From assembly GCF_051020765.1 (NCBI RefSeq), contig NC_134943.1, positions 6,882,001 through 6,946,000 of the forward strand: DNA of 64,000 bases. The letters are read 5' to 3'. The DNA comes from Lasioglossum baleicum (lineage: Eukaryota > Arthropoda > Insecta > Hymenoptera > Halictidae). The position numbers and the translations under genes are program-made. Of this stretch, positions 37,101 to 47,594 are shown in pieces (position 1 is the first letter of the stretch; every line of letters begins with the position of its first letter). The notes below the pieces were generated by a model that worked only from the letters and a program-made list of their open reading frames with translations, searched no databases and was not told where the DNA came from.

Positions 37101-40100
37101 GGCCAACGCAACGGCATCGTCTCGAGGATTGCGCAAAATTAGTCGGGGGAGGGAGCATGGATGCTCGAATTTCCGGAAGAGTCACGAGAGTAGATATAGT
37201 CGGGTAGGTCCGCGAGCGACGCATTTTATAGCAGGCGTATCTTTTCGCGCGCGACGAAACGCGAGACGCGGCAGCCGTGTTCTCGGTTCGCCGATTAGAT
37301 CTAGCTCGCCTATTGAATTTCACGTTCGCGGTTCTCGATCTTCCGTGGGCTGGCGCACGACCGACATAAATTTCCATTATCGACCCGGCTTTGTACACGA
37401 CCCAGACGCGGTTATTGTCCACCGGCTTCCATATTCCTCGACGAGCCACTTCCTGAGATCCTTTTTGCCGATGCCGACCAGGAAAATGCAAATTCCGGTG
37501 CGTTCACAGGCAAATTCCCGATTTCGACTAAGCTCATTGCAGATTTCACTCTGCGAAAAATTCGAGCGTCTAATTCAAAGGTTGCTCTTCCGGTCAAGAC
37601 AGAAATACAGAATCGATCGCTGTTAGAACACACTGTGAATTGTCCACATTCCCTGCCTTTCATTAAAATCAATCTACCAGCTATCTGCGACCATAAAATA
37701 CCAGCCCACGGTTCCAGAATATTTAAATTGTATAAACTCTGCAATTTCTAACCAGTACCAAAGATAAGGGGGAATTCTTTGATAACAAAGTTTAATGTAC
37801 GATCACTCGGATCAGCAGGAAGATTATGGGGAATATAAAACTTCGACAAAAGTCCCCAGCTATCTGTAACGAACGGCCACGGAAAGGAATCTCAGCGGAG
37901 ATCGCGACCGATAGCACATCCAACGGCGCGAGATGTGTCGGACGTCGTTCCTCGGTATACAGCCGGTGGCCGGTCCGCGATAATAATCGCCGCTGTGCTG
38001 CGATCCGTGCGAACGAGTTCGATATCTTCTCGGAGATAATCCGTGCCGCGGTGATTCCGGCTGTTAAGTCGCTTTTAATCGAGCCCTCGGTAAGTCCACG
38101 AGAGGACGTCGTGGCACGTAGCCACTCTAGGTGGCCAACCTAACCGCGTACACCGGGGCCCGTTTAGCATGCAAACTGCCGGCAGTCTCGGGGCGTTAAG
38201 TAATTGCGACGGGTAATCCCCGGATATGGGTTATCGTCGCCGGGGAAACGCTGCTGTGATCCCGCCTCGCCTAATCGATAATGTTGCGGGATCATGACGA
38301 TCGATGTCGATGGCCCGGTCGATCTATTCGACGCGGACATCAAGTTCTTTTGATGGATGTTGATTCGCTCCAAAAGATCAAGCTGATCCTTCTACTTGAA
38401 TATTTCAGCGATAACTATGATCGAATGTCTCACGATTCTCGACAACTCCAAAAAAAAAAGAAGAAACCGTTTGATGGACGAATTCCCCGGGCTCCACAGG
38501 TCGCCAAGAATCACTATACTTCAGAGCCGACATGCTCAGACCTATCCGAGCGACTTCAGTGTCTATCGTCGACAAGACTTTCTCGCCCGCGGGTAAAAAG
38601 AAAACGGTGGCTGAAAGCGAAGAGAGAACGCATTGCGGAGGGTGGTAGAAAAGGAGGATGGAGACACACGCACACAGACGCAGGAGAGACTGTGGGCATG
38701 GTCAAGCTGCGGAACGGTGCTCGAGAGCCGCTGGTTAATTCCAAAGAGGTCCCGCTTGTGTCGTCAAGCCATCCACTTGGACCGGCGCGGGAACTGGTGT
38801 CCGTAATCGCGGCGTTTTGTCACTGTTACGTTGAGAAAGGGGACGCGCGAGGGTCGGAGGATACATGGGACGAGCTTTTGCCCGCCGTCGTGGGTTGCCG
38901 AGGCCTCGACAAGCTTCGAATTACTGCATTCCCTCTATATTTCCTTTATATTTCCCTGTACAGTGGGCTGAAAGCTCTAATTGCCCAGTGGGACACTGCT
39001 GTTGGCTCTGGAGCTGACAGGCCACGCCCAGGCTGCTCTGCGTTACAAGGAAAATACTCTTCTGCTGTTACTTCTTCACTGTTTTTACTATTACTACTTT
39101 TGTTAAAGAATATATAGACCTTACAGCAAGTTGTGCCAATCAGTCAAAGCAAAGATAAACCCGTACGAACGCTCTGTAGCATCTCGGGCAACGCAACAGA
39201 GGGAAACCACGCTTCCAGCTGTAGAAGCAAGAGGAACACGACGAATCTCCACGATTTGTTACTGGTCCCGGGTCCGAGTAGACGCGAAATAACGAGAGAA
39301 CGACGTCGGCGAGGCCCTAGGTGTCGTACTCGAGTGTGAATTTTACAAGAGTCGACGCGTAAACGAGGAGAGGAGGGTGTCGCGAACCGAGGCTAAAAGG
39401 GAACCGCCAAAGGTAGCCGTGTTTCTCCGTTGCTGCGTTCCTCGCCGCAACACAAAGCTCCAAGTCAAAGCGGAGTCGGGGAGAGAAGAGAGAGAGAGAG
39501 AGAGAGAGAAAGGGTTGAACCGCGAGAGTCGTCGAGCGGGTGTTTGCAATCGAAGCGTGTGCACGCGACGCGGAAACGCCGTCGCACCGCAACGGTCCGA
39601 GGCCCCGGGAAATATTTGCGAGTTCCGCGGCGCGAAGAACAAAGCCCGAAGACGCACAAAGAGCACCCGGGTTCCCTATCAAACGCCGCAGGCAGCTCCG
39701 GAAGTCGCCTCGCAACGCGGTAATGGCGGCCGGTTGCGTAAACACCACCGACGATGACGGACGGAAGCGGAATTTCTTTCGCGCCCAGAAATATCCGCCT
39801 TTGGCGAGCTCTTTCGTCGCGAACCAGAGCTTTGCATTTCGTGCAAACATTTCATGAAAATTCATTGAGCATTTCTATGTACATACATGGATCACATGGG
39901 CCATCGAAATTCTACTTTTTTTAATACATGCATACCAATTTGGCTTAACGAATGAGGCTGAATTCGCGATTCTTAAAAGGTACTATGAAGAGGAAATGAG
40001 AGCTAAACGTAGACTAAGAAGTCGATTCAATTACCACGTAATTATGAATGTTCATAACATTGGTGTTCTTTCTAACTGCACCGCTCGACGTCTTTTCGCT

Positions 40101-41899
40101 AAAGGAGCGAATCAAAATGCAGTTGCACGCGCGCGTTCGTCGGGCCATTCGCGGCTCGAATTCGCGAGTCGGCTCGTTTCGCGAGAGAGGCGAGTCACGT
40201 GTCGGTTACACGACGAATTACGCCACACGGTGTGTAGAAAGCGGTCTGCGTGGAGCCGCAGACAGCCGTGCAGGAAATCGCGCGCGATCTGTATTAATTT
40301 TGAGGTGCGCGGCGCCCGTAATCTGGCAAGCTTCGCCGGCCAGATATTATCAGGTTCTCAAGCACCTGCGGAGCACGGTGCACGGTGGTCAATCAGAATT
40401 AAATTATTTTAGTTTAATTGTTGAAGTCACACACCGATTTTTCTCCCACCTCTTAGAATAATCGACCACGTTGCGTATTTCCAAATCGCGTGACCGACAC
40501 GCGGAAACGTTGTCGTGGGTCAGTGCCGTGAATCATCGAGTAGCAGCAACAGAGCGGCTGCTTTGCCAAGAAACTCTCCGGCAGGTTTTTGATTAGAGGC
40601 GACTCGACTCGTAGCCAATTTCCCTGAACGCTCTCGAGTGATTCTCGGCTCGTAAAGCCTCTCGAATCACCTTCCCAGGCAGCTCGTCATCGACCTGTCA
40701 ACCCCCTGAGGCGACCGGGGACAGCGATATTACCATTTTTCGCCTGGGAATGTCGCTTTAGTTTGGCTTTCTGCGCCCCGTAGCCGTGGGTCGAATTAAG
40801 CTACGTGGCCGTTCATAATGAAAATAAGCCTGGCGCAAAGGGTTGAAAGTTTTTTATGGGCCGCGTAAACGCTACCAGCTTTACCGGCCGGGCAGAGGCC
40901 GTTTCTTATTTACGGGATTAGTCCCACGGGTGTCTCGTGAATTTCGGCGGCTATTGCTCCGGACAGACGTGATGTATGACGCGTGAAAGGCCCTTGGGCT
41001 GTTCCATTACGGTCGCCACCGGTCCCTTATCGGCGGACACGATGTTTTTTATTTTATCAGGGCCTGGTCCGGGTATGTACTCTGTAACTGGATGTGTACT
41101 CTGGAGGCTATCACGCCGAACAGCCGCTGGATCGCGATGGATAGCAGAAGAAGCACTATGTAGCATAACCCAGACCTAACTCAGACCGTGAGGTGGATGT
41201 TGGGACTGATAACAATTGTAATAAATTGAAAATAACATATGGTATGTTCCTAAATTGTCTTTAATGTTTCTAACTGTTTTAATTACGTCCACTCATTTTT
41301 GTCATAAATGCATTAAATCTACTTAAGTCTATTGATAAGAGAGTTAAATTAATTTTTTAATTGTAATCTCTATGGATCGAAGATGTAGAATCTTTTCCTT
41401 ACCTCTTTACTTTTCCTGGGTTCACCACCTACACTGTAGCGAAGCATTGGACCGAATTCTGCGGGGAAACCGGGATTTCCGAGGATTATATCAGGGTAAT
41501 AAAAAGAAGCGCACCTATTCGCAGCGTTGCGCGGACTAGTCTTTATTGGGTTCTCTCCCGGGTCATTTCGAGTTTTAAGGCTGCCATTAAGACCTCCGGC
41601 ACGGCATTTGCATTCGGCTGGGAGCCGTGGCTGACATCACGCGCTCATTCTACCGGAGACACGAGGCTCCGTTAACGCGGAACATGGCCGTGTCATAAAT
41701 TCTACAGAATAAAGAGGGGCGACGGGCGGCTGTCTTGGCGTATAAATACCGCGGGCCCATTAAAACTTTTCGCGTACTTAGTCGGGAATTTATTTCGGCG
41801 CGGCCACGTGTGTCCGGTCGTGGGAGACACGCCCATTACCGTTTTATGGGAGACTCGTCTGATTTGTCTATGGGTATAATTGTAAAATCCATAATGTTG
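28128..41899. other. Long gene-poor stretch
   Basis: Mostly GC-rich, with many CT/GA tracts (about 33461-33490 and 39487-39509). Short degenerate duplications occur near 28508-28583 (ACGACATTA..CCCCTGGCA twice, about 43 bp apart) and between about 28780 and 28990. The longest frames (33040-33852, 37069-37626 and 38281-39117) have no domain, run through simple repeats and lack convincing splice sites. Unrecognised exons or non-coding transcripts could be hidden here. Confidence 0.4.
38958..39035 (+). repeat. Dispersed repeat shared with 57810-57885
   Basis: GTACAGTGGG, then ATTGCCCAGTGGGACACTG at 38980-38998, then GGCCACGCCC matches GTACAGTTGG, ATTGCCCTGTGGGACACTG (57823-57841) and AAGCCACACC. 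The motif order is the same in both places. It appears related to the CCACGCC repeat family at 24.4 and 50.4 kb. Confidence 0.6.
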
Positions 41900-42480
41900 T
41901 AGAATTAGTAAGATTTGTGGGTTGTTTCTAAAACGAGAATGTTCTAGAAGAGGAAGGCGTAAAGTTAGAAGGTTTTAAAATAGAATGTTCTAAAATGCAG
42001 AGTGCTGTAGAACTTGAAGGCTCCAGTTTAGAATATTTCCGATGTGAAAGGTCAAAGAGTAGAATGATTTCAAAGTAGAAAGTTGTAGAGTAGCCTGTCA
42101 AGTAGCTCCAAGTATGTAGAAGGTTTTAGAATGGAATGTGTTTCAAGTAGATCAAGGGTGGCCAACCTGTGGCGCATGTGTCAGACGTGGTACATACATT
42201 GGATGATTACAAGAGGCGCATTGCATCTTTGCGCCTACTTATTCTTTTGAAATAGCGAAAAAAATTGACGCACGGTATGTAAAAAGGTTGTCCACTCCTG
42301 AAATAGATGGTCCTTGACCAGAATGGTCTAGGCTAGAAGGTCCTAGAGTGTAATGTGCCTCAGATAGACATAGACCATCCTAGAAGATACTAGACTAGAA
42401 TTCGCTGTGGAACTAGGAGATCCTAGGTCTGAATGGTCCACCTCACAGTAGACCGTTCTGGAACCAGTGACCCTAGAAGA
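41900..42480 (+). repeat. Degenerate TAGAA/GTTCTAGAA array
   Basis: Words such as AGAATGTTCTAGAAG, TAGAAGGTTTTAGAATGG, TAGAAGGTCCTAGAG and AGACCGTTCTGGAACC recur through about 580 bp, interrupted by a hAT-like MITE at 42153-42300. GAATGTTCTAGAA at 41937-41949 is an exact three-pentamer heat-shock-element pattern (GAAnnTTCnnGAA). Other units carry partial versions. The array has no coding potential. Confidence 0.7.
42153..42300. mobile_element. 148-bp hAT-like MITE nested in a tandem array
   Basis: The left end is CAAGGGTGGCCAACCTGTGG. The right end read inward is CAGGAGTGGACAACCTTTTT, giving an imperfect inverted repeat of about 16 bp. It is flanked by 8-bp direct repeats AAGTAGAT (42145-42152) and AAATAGAT (42301-42308), matching 7 of 8. 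CAGGGGTGGCCAACC-type ends are typical of hAT MITEs. No frame is present. The insertion splits the TAGAA array and so is younger than it. Confidence 0.82.
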
Positions 42481-44318
42481 GGGTCCACTGGATAAATTAG
42501 TCAGCGGGGATCATTCGTTCTAGCTCCCGAGGTCGCCTAAATCAGCAAAGAGTTTGCGGTTTCATGGTGCGTTGGCCGTTGAACGCTCGCAGAGTTCTCG
42601 AATTAGAATTCCGTTTGGGTGCCGGCCACCGAAACGGCGTTTCGTGGGCGTGATATGCGTGTCACCGTCGCTGAAACTTTGTAATCGTCTTCGTTCCCGC
42701 GAGAACCAACCGACGCTCTCTCGCCAAAGAAACGCTGCGGACAAGATAACGAACCGTCTAAACATAGCCGCCTCCTTTGGGACTGTTATGACACGTTTGT
42801 GAGGAGTTCTGCCACGCTGCCGGGATTCGATCCGGTTACACACAGGAGTCTGTAAATTCTCTTTCTCTCTCTCTCTCTCTTCCTTTCTCGACGATCTCAT
42901 TTTACCGTGCGTTATTCCTCGGCCTGTAATTGGAGCACTGTGTGTGCATACGGACGGGAGTTTGTCGCGACGATAAACGGTCTTTTTCACGGCCGATTCC
43001 GCTCGCGGCGTGTTTGCGCGTAAAATCGGACGTGCGATCGCGATAAAAAGAGATTATCTCTGTGCTCGAGTGCAATCTGCGCACGGACAACCTTGAGCAG
43101 TCTCTCACGGCGAGGTCCGCGAGGCAAATCAACCTCCTTCGAACCTAGCTCGCACGTTTCTTCGATCTCCACGTGCATACGTATGTCTCATTGTATAAAA
43201 ATGCCATAGAAACTGATGGAACAATTGCCGGTGGATAACGTGTCAACCATCTTATTGCAACCTACGAGATTTCTCATAACCATAGTTAAGCTATCATTCA
43301 AGAGACTCCATGGCAGCAAAGCGGAGGCGTTGTGCATCGACCTACTGCGGGGGCCAGAAAAAGCGAAAAACGGCGCCGAACTTCCGTAATGCCATTGTGC
43401 GCCAGGTTCGGGGAACAATGGAGGCATTAGCGGGCTGAAAAGCTTGCCTGAATAAAGAGGAGGCCGACAGGTATTTGCGCGCGTTGGCGCGCGCGCGCAC
43501 ACATACGTGGAAAGAGCGGCTCACGGCGTGGCGCGCGGTGCACTTGCATCGAGTGCATAAAATAATCAGTCAACGACCTAGGCACTAAGCGGCGAGCGAG
43601 CTAGGCTAAGCGCGCACGTTGCTACTTTTGCGTCAGGGTCGCGCTCGGCAACGTGCCGTAACGTTGAGCTAGGTTAGTAATATCGCCTCTCCCCGCCGGA
43701 GCTATTTATTAGCTCTATTCTTACGCGGCAGCCAACCAGCACGCGCGCCGACACCACACTCCTCTTCGTCGTCTTCCTCTTCCTCCACCTCCGCCTCTTC
43801 TCTCGCGTTTTCTGCTTGTCGCGAGGCAAGACCAAGCCCTCGTTCACTGATAAAGTCGATATCGCGACGCGGTCCTCGTTTAAATTCCAATTCCTGGCCG
43901 GATCTACGTCCCTATCCCTCGATTTCCCTCTTTCACTCTTTTTCTGTCTCTCGTCCTCCCTCGTTATCTCTAATCGGACGATTGCCACGGGTGTCTGTTT
44001 CAGTTACCATGTCCCGCGAGCCACTCCGATCGAGCAGCCATCGAAAACTACTATTACGTCGCTGGGAATTTTCCACCACGCGAAAACAGATTGTACTATC
44101 AGCTCCCGGTTGAAAGAAGCACGCACTGTTTTCATTTCCGAGCTCTGTTTTGCATTCTCTGCGCGCAGAAATCGCTTTTACCGACGCGACGTGCCGCAGC
44201 AGCTGGTCTGCTCGTGTCTGACCAGGCTGTCTGGATCTACTTAAAGGTTTTGAATTCGATTTCAGGCTGATTGTTGATGTTTCAATTGTTGTAGTTTGTT
44301 CGAATTTTCTTTTATTAA
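42481..44318. other. GC-rich stretch, no supported gene
   Basis: CpG-rich sequence with a CT tract at about 42860-42882, a GCGCGCGC run near 43490-43502 and CTAGGTTAG near 43671. The composition could fit a promoter region, but I can tie no exon to it. Confidence 0.35.
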
Positions 44319-44800
44319 GTTTATACAAACTTGCCTTTCAGGGGACGAATTATAAAAGCGTAGATATTAAGAGTTGTTGTCTCTTGTAACTGCGACGTAG
44401 AAGGTTCTTGAGATACTATCACGTGTTCTACTGATAAGTTTGTAGATGTTGCACATACTTCTATTGCAACAAACAAGATACAGGAATTTTATTTCCTACA
44501 GTAAACGCAGGATGTATGAGGTTCTCATAAAGATTTCGACTGAATATTTTCTCTTATTGCGTCCGTAAATTCTACATAACGTTTCGGGCGATCTATTTCC
44601 CAATGTTTGTGCAAACTTCCTTCTCAATGGACGAACTCCAAGAACGTAGACGGAAGTAGAAGTTCATTTGGTGTAGCAGCGAAAATATACTAAATAGTCT
44701 CCTGGTTTCCCGATGACCAGTTTGCGGATGTTTGCGCAAACACCCACTTCCAAAATTCCAAGAACGCCGCCACAAATAGCATTCTCTCTTCCGCAATAGC
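44319..44800 (+). repeat. Degenerate tandem array of about 125-157-bp units
   Basis: Four related blocks begin near 44319 (GTTTATACAAACTTGC), 44447 (TGTTGCACATACTTCT), 44604 (TGTTTGTGCAAACTTCC) and 44729 (TGTTTGCGCAAACACCC). Three are followed by a CCAAGAACG-like or AAGCGTAGA-like segment. Divergence is high and no frame spans the units. Confidence 0.55.
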
Positions 44801-46437
44801 CGCATCCACGGATAGAAATCGTCAAAATATTAAATCCTATCGACTTTTACGCAACGTTTGGCTGCTCCCCAAAATGTCTGCAATTCGAACTACAACCTCC
44901 GCGAGTTTGCGACAAGTTCGTCGGGGATAGAAACGACCGGCGACCATTTCCGAGCGAGCTCTCGAGGATCGTGGCGTGTTCGGCCAAGAGTTCACCGGGT
45001 ACCGTAACCCGGTGCAACCAACGAAGCCATCGTCTGGGTAAAAGAGAGCGTCGCGTATATCTGTGTCATCGCGGCTTGTTGCGGCGCAGAACGCGGCGTT
45101 ACGTCGCGTTTACGTTCCCGGTAAACATGTTTGTTTGCTCTTGTCGCGGTTCGCTACGTGTCTCAGCCAGTCGGGACTGGTTTTTGCGCTAGGTTAGTTA
45201 AGTGTAATTCCGTCTGGTGAGGTTACATTATATTCCGGGCCGGCTCACGCGGTGCCCACGCGTACGCCGTTCGACGATGCAGGCAGACAGGCACACACCA
45301 GTAAACGTTATCTCTCTGTTACGTCAGAAGCCATACGAACTTGCGAGCGGAGCGAGTGAGCGAGCGAGAACGAGCGGATTCGAGCGCGCAATAAACTCGC
45401 TACGTGGCGACCGCGGCTACGTGATGGACCGCGTGCACCTCCTTTTCCATTCCGGTTCGGCCTGCCTCGTGAATCACGGAGCCACCTAAGGACCTATTGC
45501 ACTGCAACATGCAATAACAACGCTTTATCGCACACCTACCGGCGGAATAATAACGAACTCGCTCGAAAATAATCGAGACTCCATGACCGGGATCCGAACA
45601 GGATGTCTCCTCCGTTCTACTCCCTTCGGAGCACTCTTTTGCTGCATCTTCCATCACTGGTCGTTTCCGTTTAGGGCTGAAATGTTTGCAAAATTCTATT
45701 CCTAAGACTCGATGACTGGTCAGCGCATCTTGGAGGATCAGACAGATCAATTGATTTTTATTTAGATGATCAGACACAGGTCTACCGGCCTTTATCTGGC
45801 GGATGATTTCTGACGATGATTTTAGGGGATGGACCTAAATGAGGAGAAGTTTGAAAATTCTTCACGAACCAAGTAAGCTTTGCCAAGCAGAAGAGGTCGC
45901 GTAGCTGGCAGCAGGATCCCGTCAGAAGCTCGTTACAGTCGTCGGCGGACGGTTCAATCGTAGTTCTTGTTAGCCAAATTGGATAACGAGTCATTCGCGT
46001 CGAATAATTGGCCGTCGAGCGTGGCGAGTCGTCATCGCAGCGACGAGCAGCATAAGACAAATCAATTTCGTCGACGATCTAGGTAGCACGCGCCTCCGTC
46101 GCGCGATATCATTTATTCTCTCTGTCTCTTCCTACCACTATCTCTATTGCGTCGTTGCAACATGTTCGCCTAGTCGCGGGTAAACACGGCCGTTCTAGCG
46201 TATCGACTAGCCGGCTGTCGAGTTTTTCTTGGGCTAGGTTAGACACACTTATCGTCCGGTATCGGCGGTGTTTACCACTTCGCCGTCTATTCTTACACGA
46301 CCGACGCTGACCGAGAACGTGAACGTGTCTACAAGTAGCATACACTCCCGTTCATAAGTCGATCGGACGTTTACATCGATAAGTGCAGCTACAGGAAACG
46401 AGCTGCTGGCTGGTTCAGTTGCGTAAACAACGAAATA
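44801..46437. other. CpG-rich stretch, possibly promoter-like
   Basis: High CpG content, with a GAGCGAGCGAGAACGAGCGG run near 45357-45377 and CTAGGTTAG near 45190 and 46231. No exon, tRNA or other RNA gene can be supported. Confidence 0.35.
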
Positions 46438-47592
46438 CAGTGACTCCCAAAAATATTCGGACATTAGGTATAACTAACTTTATGATTTGATAATTCGTTG
46501 GTTGATAAAGCAATCGTCCTGGGATTTTTTTCTAGCAATAAAACATCTATTAATGTTGATAAACGTAAATAATTTATTTGAGAAATATACATACATTTCA
46601 TAATGAAGATTATTAAAAGAAATAATGGACCATTTGTGGCTCACAAAAATATTCGGGCAATATTAATTTTTCTATTTAGATAATGTAATTTAGCATTGCA
46701 AAATTTGTTTAATACTTCGTGGCATAACCATTTTGTTTTAATTGCTTTTCCATTTGGTTTCATCAGCAAATATGACATCCTTCCACCATGTCTGATCCTA
46801 TGAAATTAGCTAACTTGCAAAGGATTTTCGTTTATTCCTATTCTTTTCGTTGATAAATGGTTTCTTTCTAGCTACTCTTCCATTGTAACCAGCTTGCCTC
46901 AGCGTTCTCCGAACTGTTTCGGCTGACACATTTTTGGAGCTTTCTCCTAATAGCTCACTAACTAGTTTTGGAGCACTTAAGCGCGGATTTTTTTTCACTT
47001 TCCGAATAATTTTGCTTTTCTCCCTCGCACATAAGAGACTTGGTCTTCCAGTTTGCGGAATAGAATCAATGCGATTCTTAATATAAAATCGTCGACAGAT
47101 ATCTGCAACAGTACTCTTACTTATACGAAGCATTGCACCAATTTTGCGATAGGTTTTTCCTTTTTCTCGATGAAAAATTACAAGCTGTCGCACATCAAAA
47201 CTCGTATTCTTTCCTTTGCGACCCATCTTGAACGAATTCACGTTTACTACTGACAGTAGTGAGGTGGCATGCACATCTAATGGTCCACGAGATTCTGATT
47301 GCAAACAAACGTTTTCGCGTTCTTGGAATATCGCGTTCCCAGAAGGCGACTGGCAGAGAAATATAATACGTGTCCGAATATTTTTGTGAGCCGCAAATGG
47401 TCCATTATTTCGTTTAATAATTTTTATTATGAAACGTATGTATATTTTTCAAACAAAGTATATATGTTTATCAACATTAATAAATGTTTTATTGGTAGAA
47501 ACAATTCCCAGGGCGATTGCTTTATCAACAAACGAATTATCAAAACATAAAGTTAGTTATAACTAGTGTCCGAATATTTTTGGGAGTCACTG
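46438..47592 (-). mobile_element. Internally deleted Tc1-like transposon
   Basis: Termini CAGTGACTCCCAAAAATATT (left) and the matching inverted right end are flanked by TA on both sides (46436-46437 and 47593-47594). The inverted repeats extend about 220 bp. Each also contains an inner copy of the CAAAAATATTCGG motif (about 46645 and 47380), the IR/DR arrangement known from Tc1-family transposons in which transposase binds two sites per end. The element is 1155 bp, shorter than the usual 1.6-1.7 kb of long-TIR Tc1 elements, because the transposase frame is truncated. It was probably mobilised in trans or died after deletion. Confidence 0.95.
46738..47226 (-). pseudogene. Truncated, frameshifted Tc1-type transposase
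   Basis: From the methionine at 47226 a frame opens with MGRKGKNTSFDVRQLVI, followed by a helix-turn-helix region (YRKIGAMLRISKSTVADIC), then a second DNA-binding half typical of Tc1 transposases (TGRPSLL as the GRP linker motif, NPRLSAPKLVSEL, VSAETVRRTLRQAGY). It stops at KRKSFAS near 46810. A different frame just downstream carries WWKDVIFADETKW, the first catalytic aspartate region of the DDE domain, then a stop at 46738. The second D and the final D/E are missing, and a short MPRSIKQIL-like tail follows that resembles the C-terminal end of the family. So the catalytic core is lost by frameshift plus deletion. An alternative upstream methionine (47304) exists, but 47226 fits the family N-terminus better. 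Confidence 0.9.
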
Positions 47593-47594
47593 TA

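Noticed and set aside
37069..37626. 185-codon open frame on the plus strand
   Set aside because: Arginine/serine-rich, no family resemblance, no splice context. Typical of chance frames in CpG-rich DNA.
38281..39117. 278-codon open frame on the plus strand
   Set aside because: It crosses an A-run (KKKKK) and the dispersed repeat at 38958-39035, so it is unlikely to be a host protein.
42820..42845. GGGATTCGATCCGG resembling a tRNA B-box
   Set aside because: No matching A-box or acceptor-stem pairing at the right distance upstream.
43671..46240. Repeated CTAGGTTAG words resembling insect telomeric TTAGG
   Set aside because: Each occurrence is only about one and a half repeat units, not an array.
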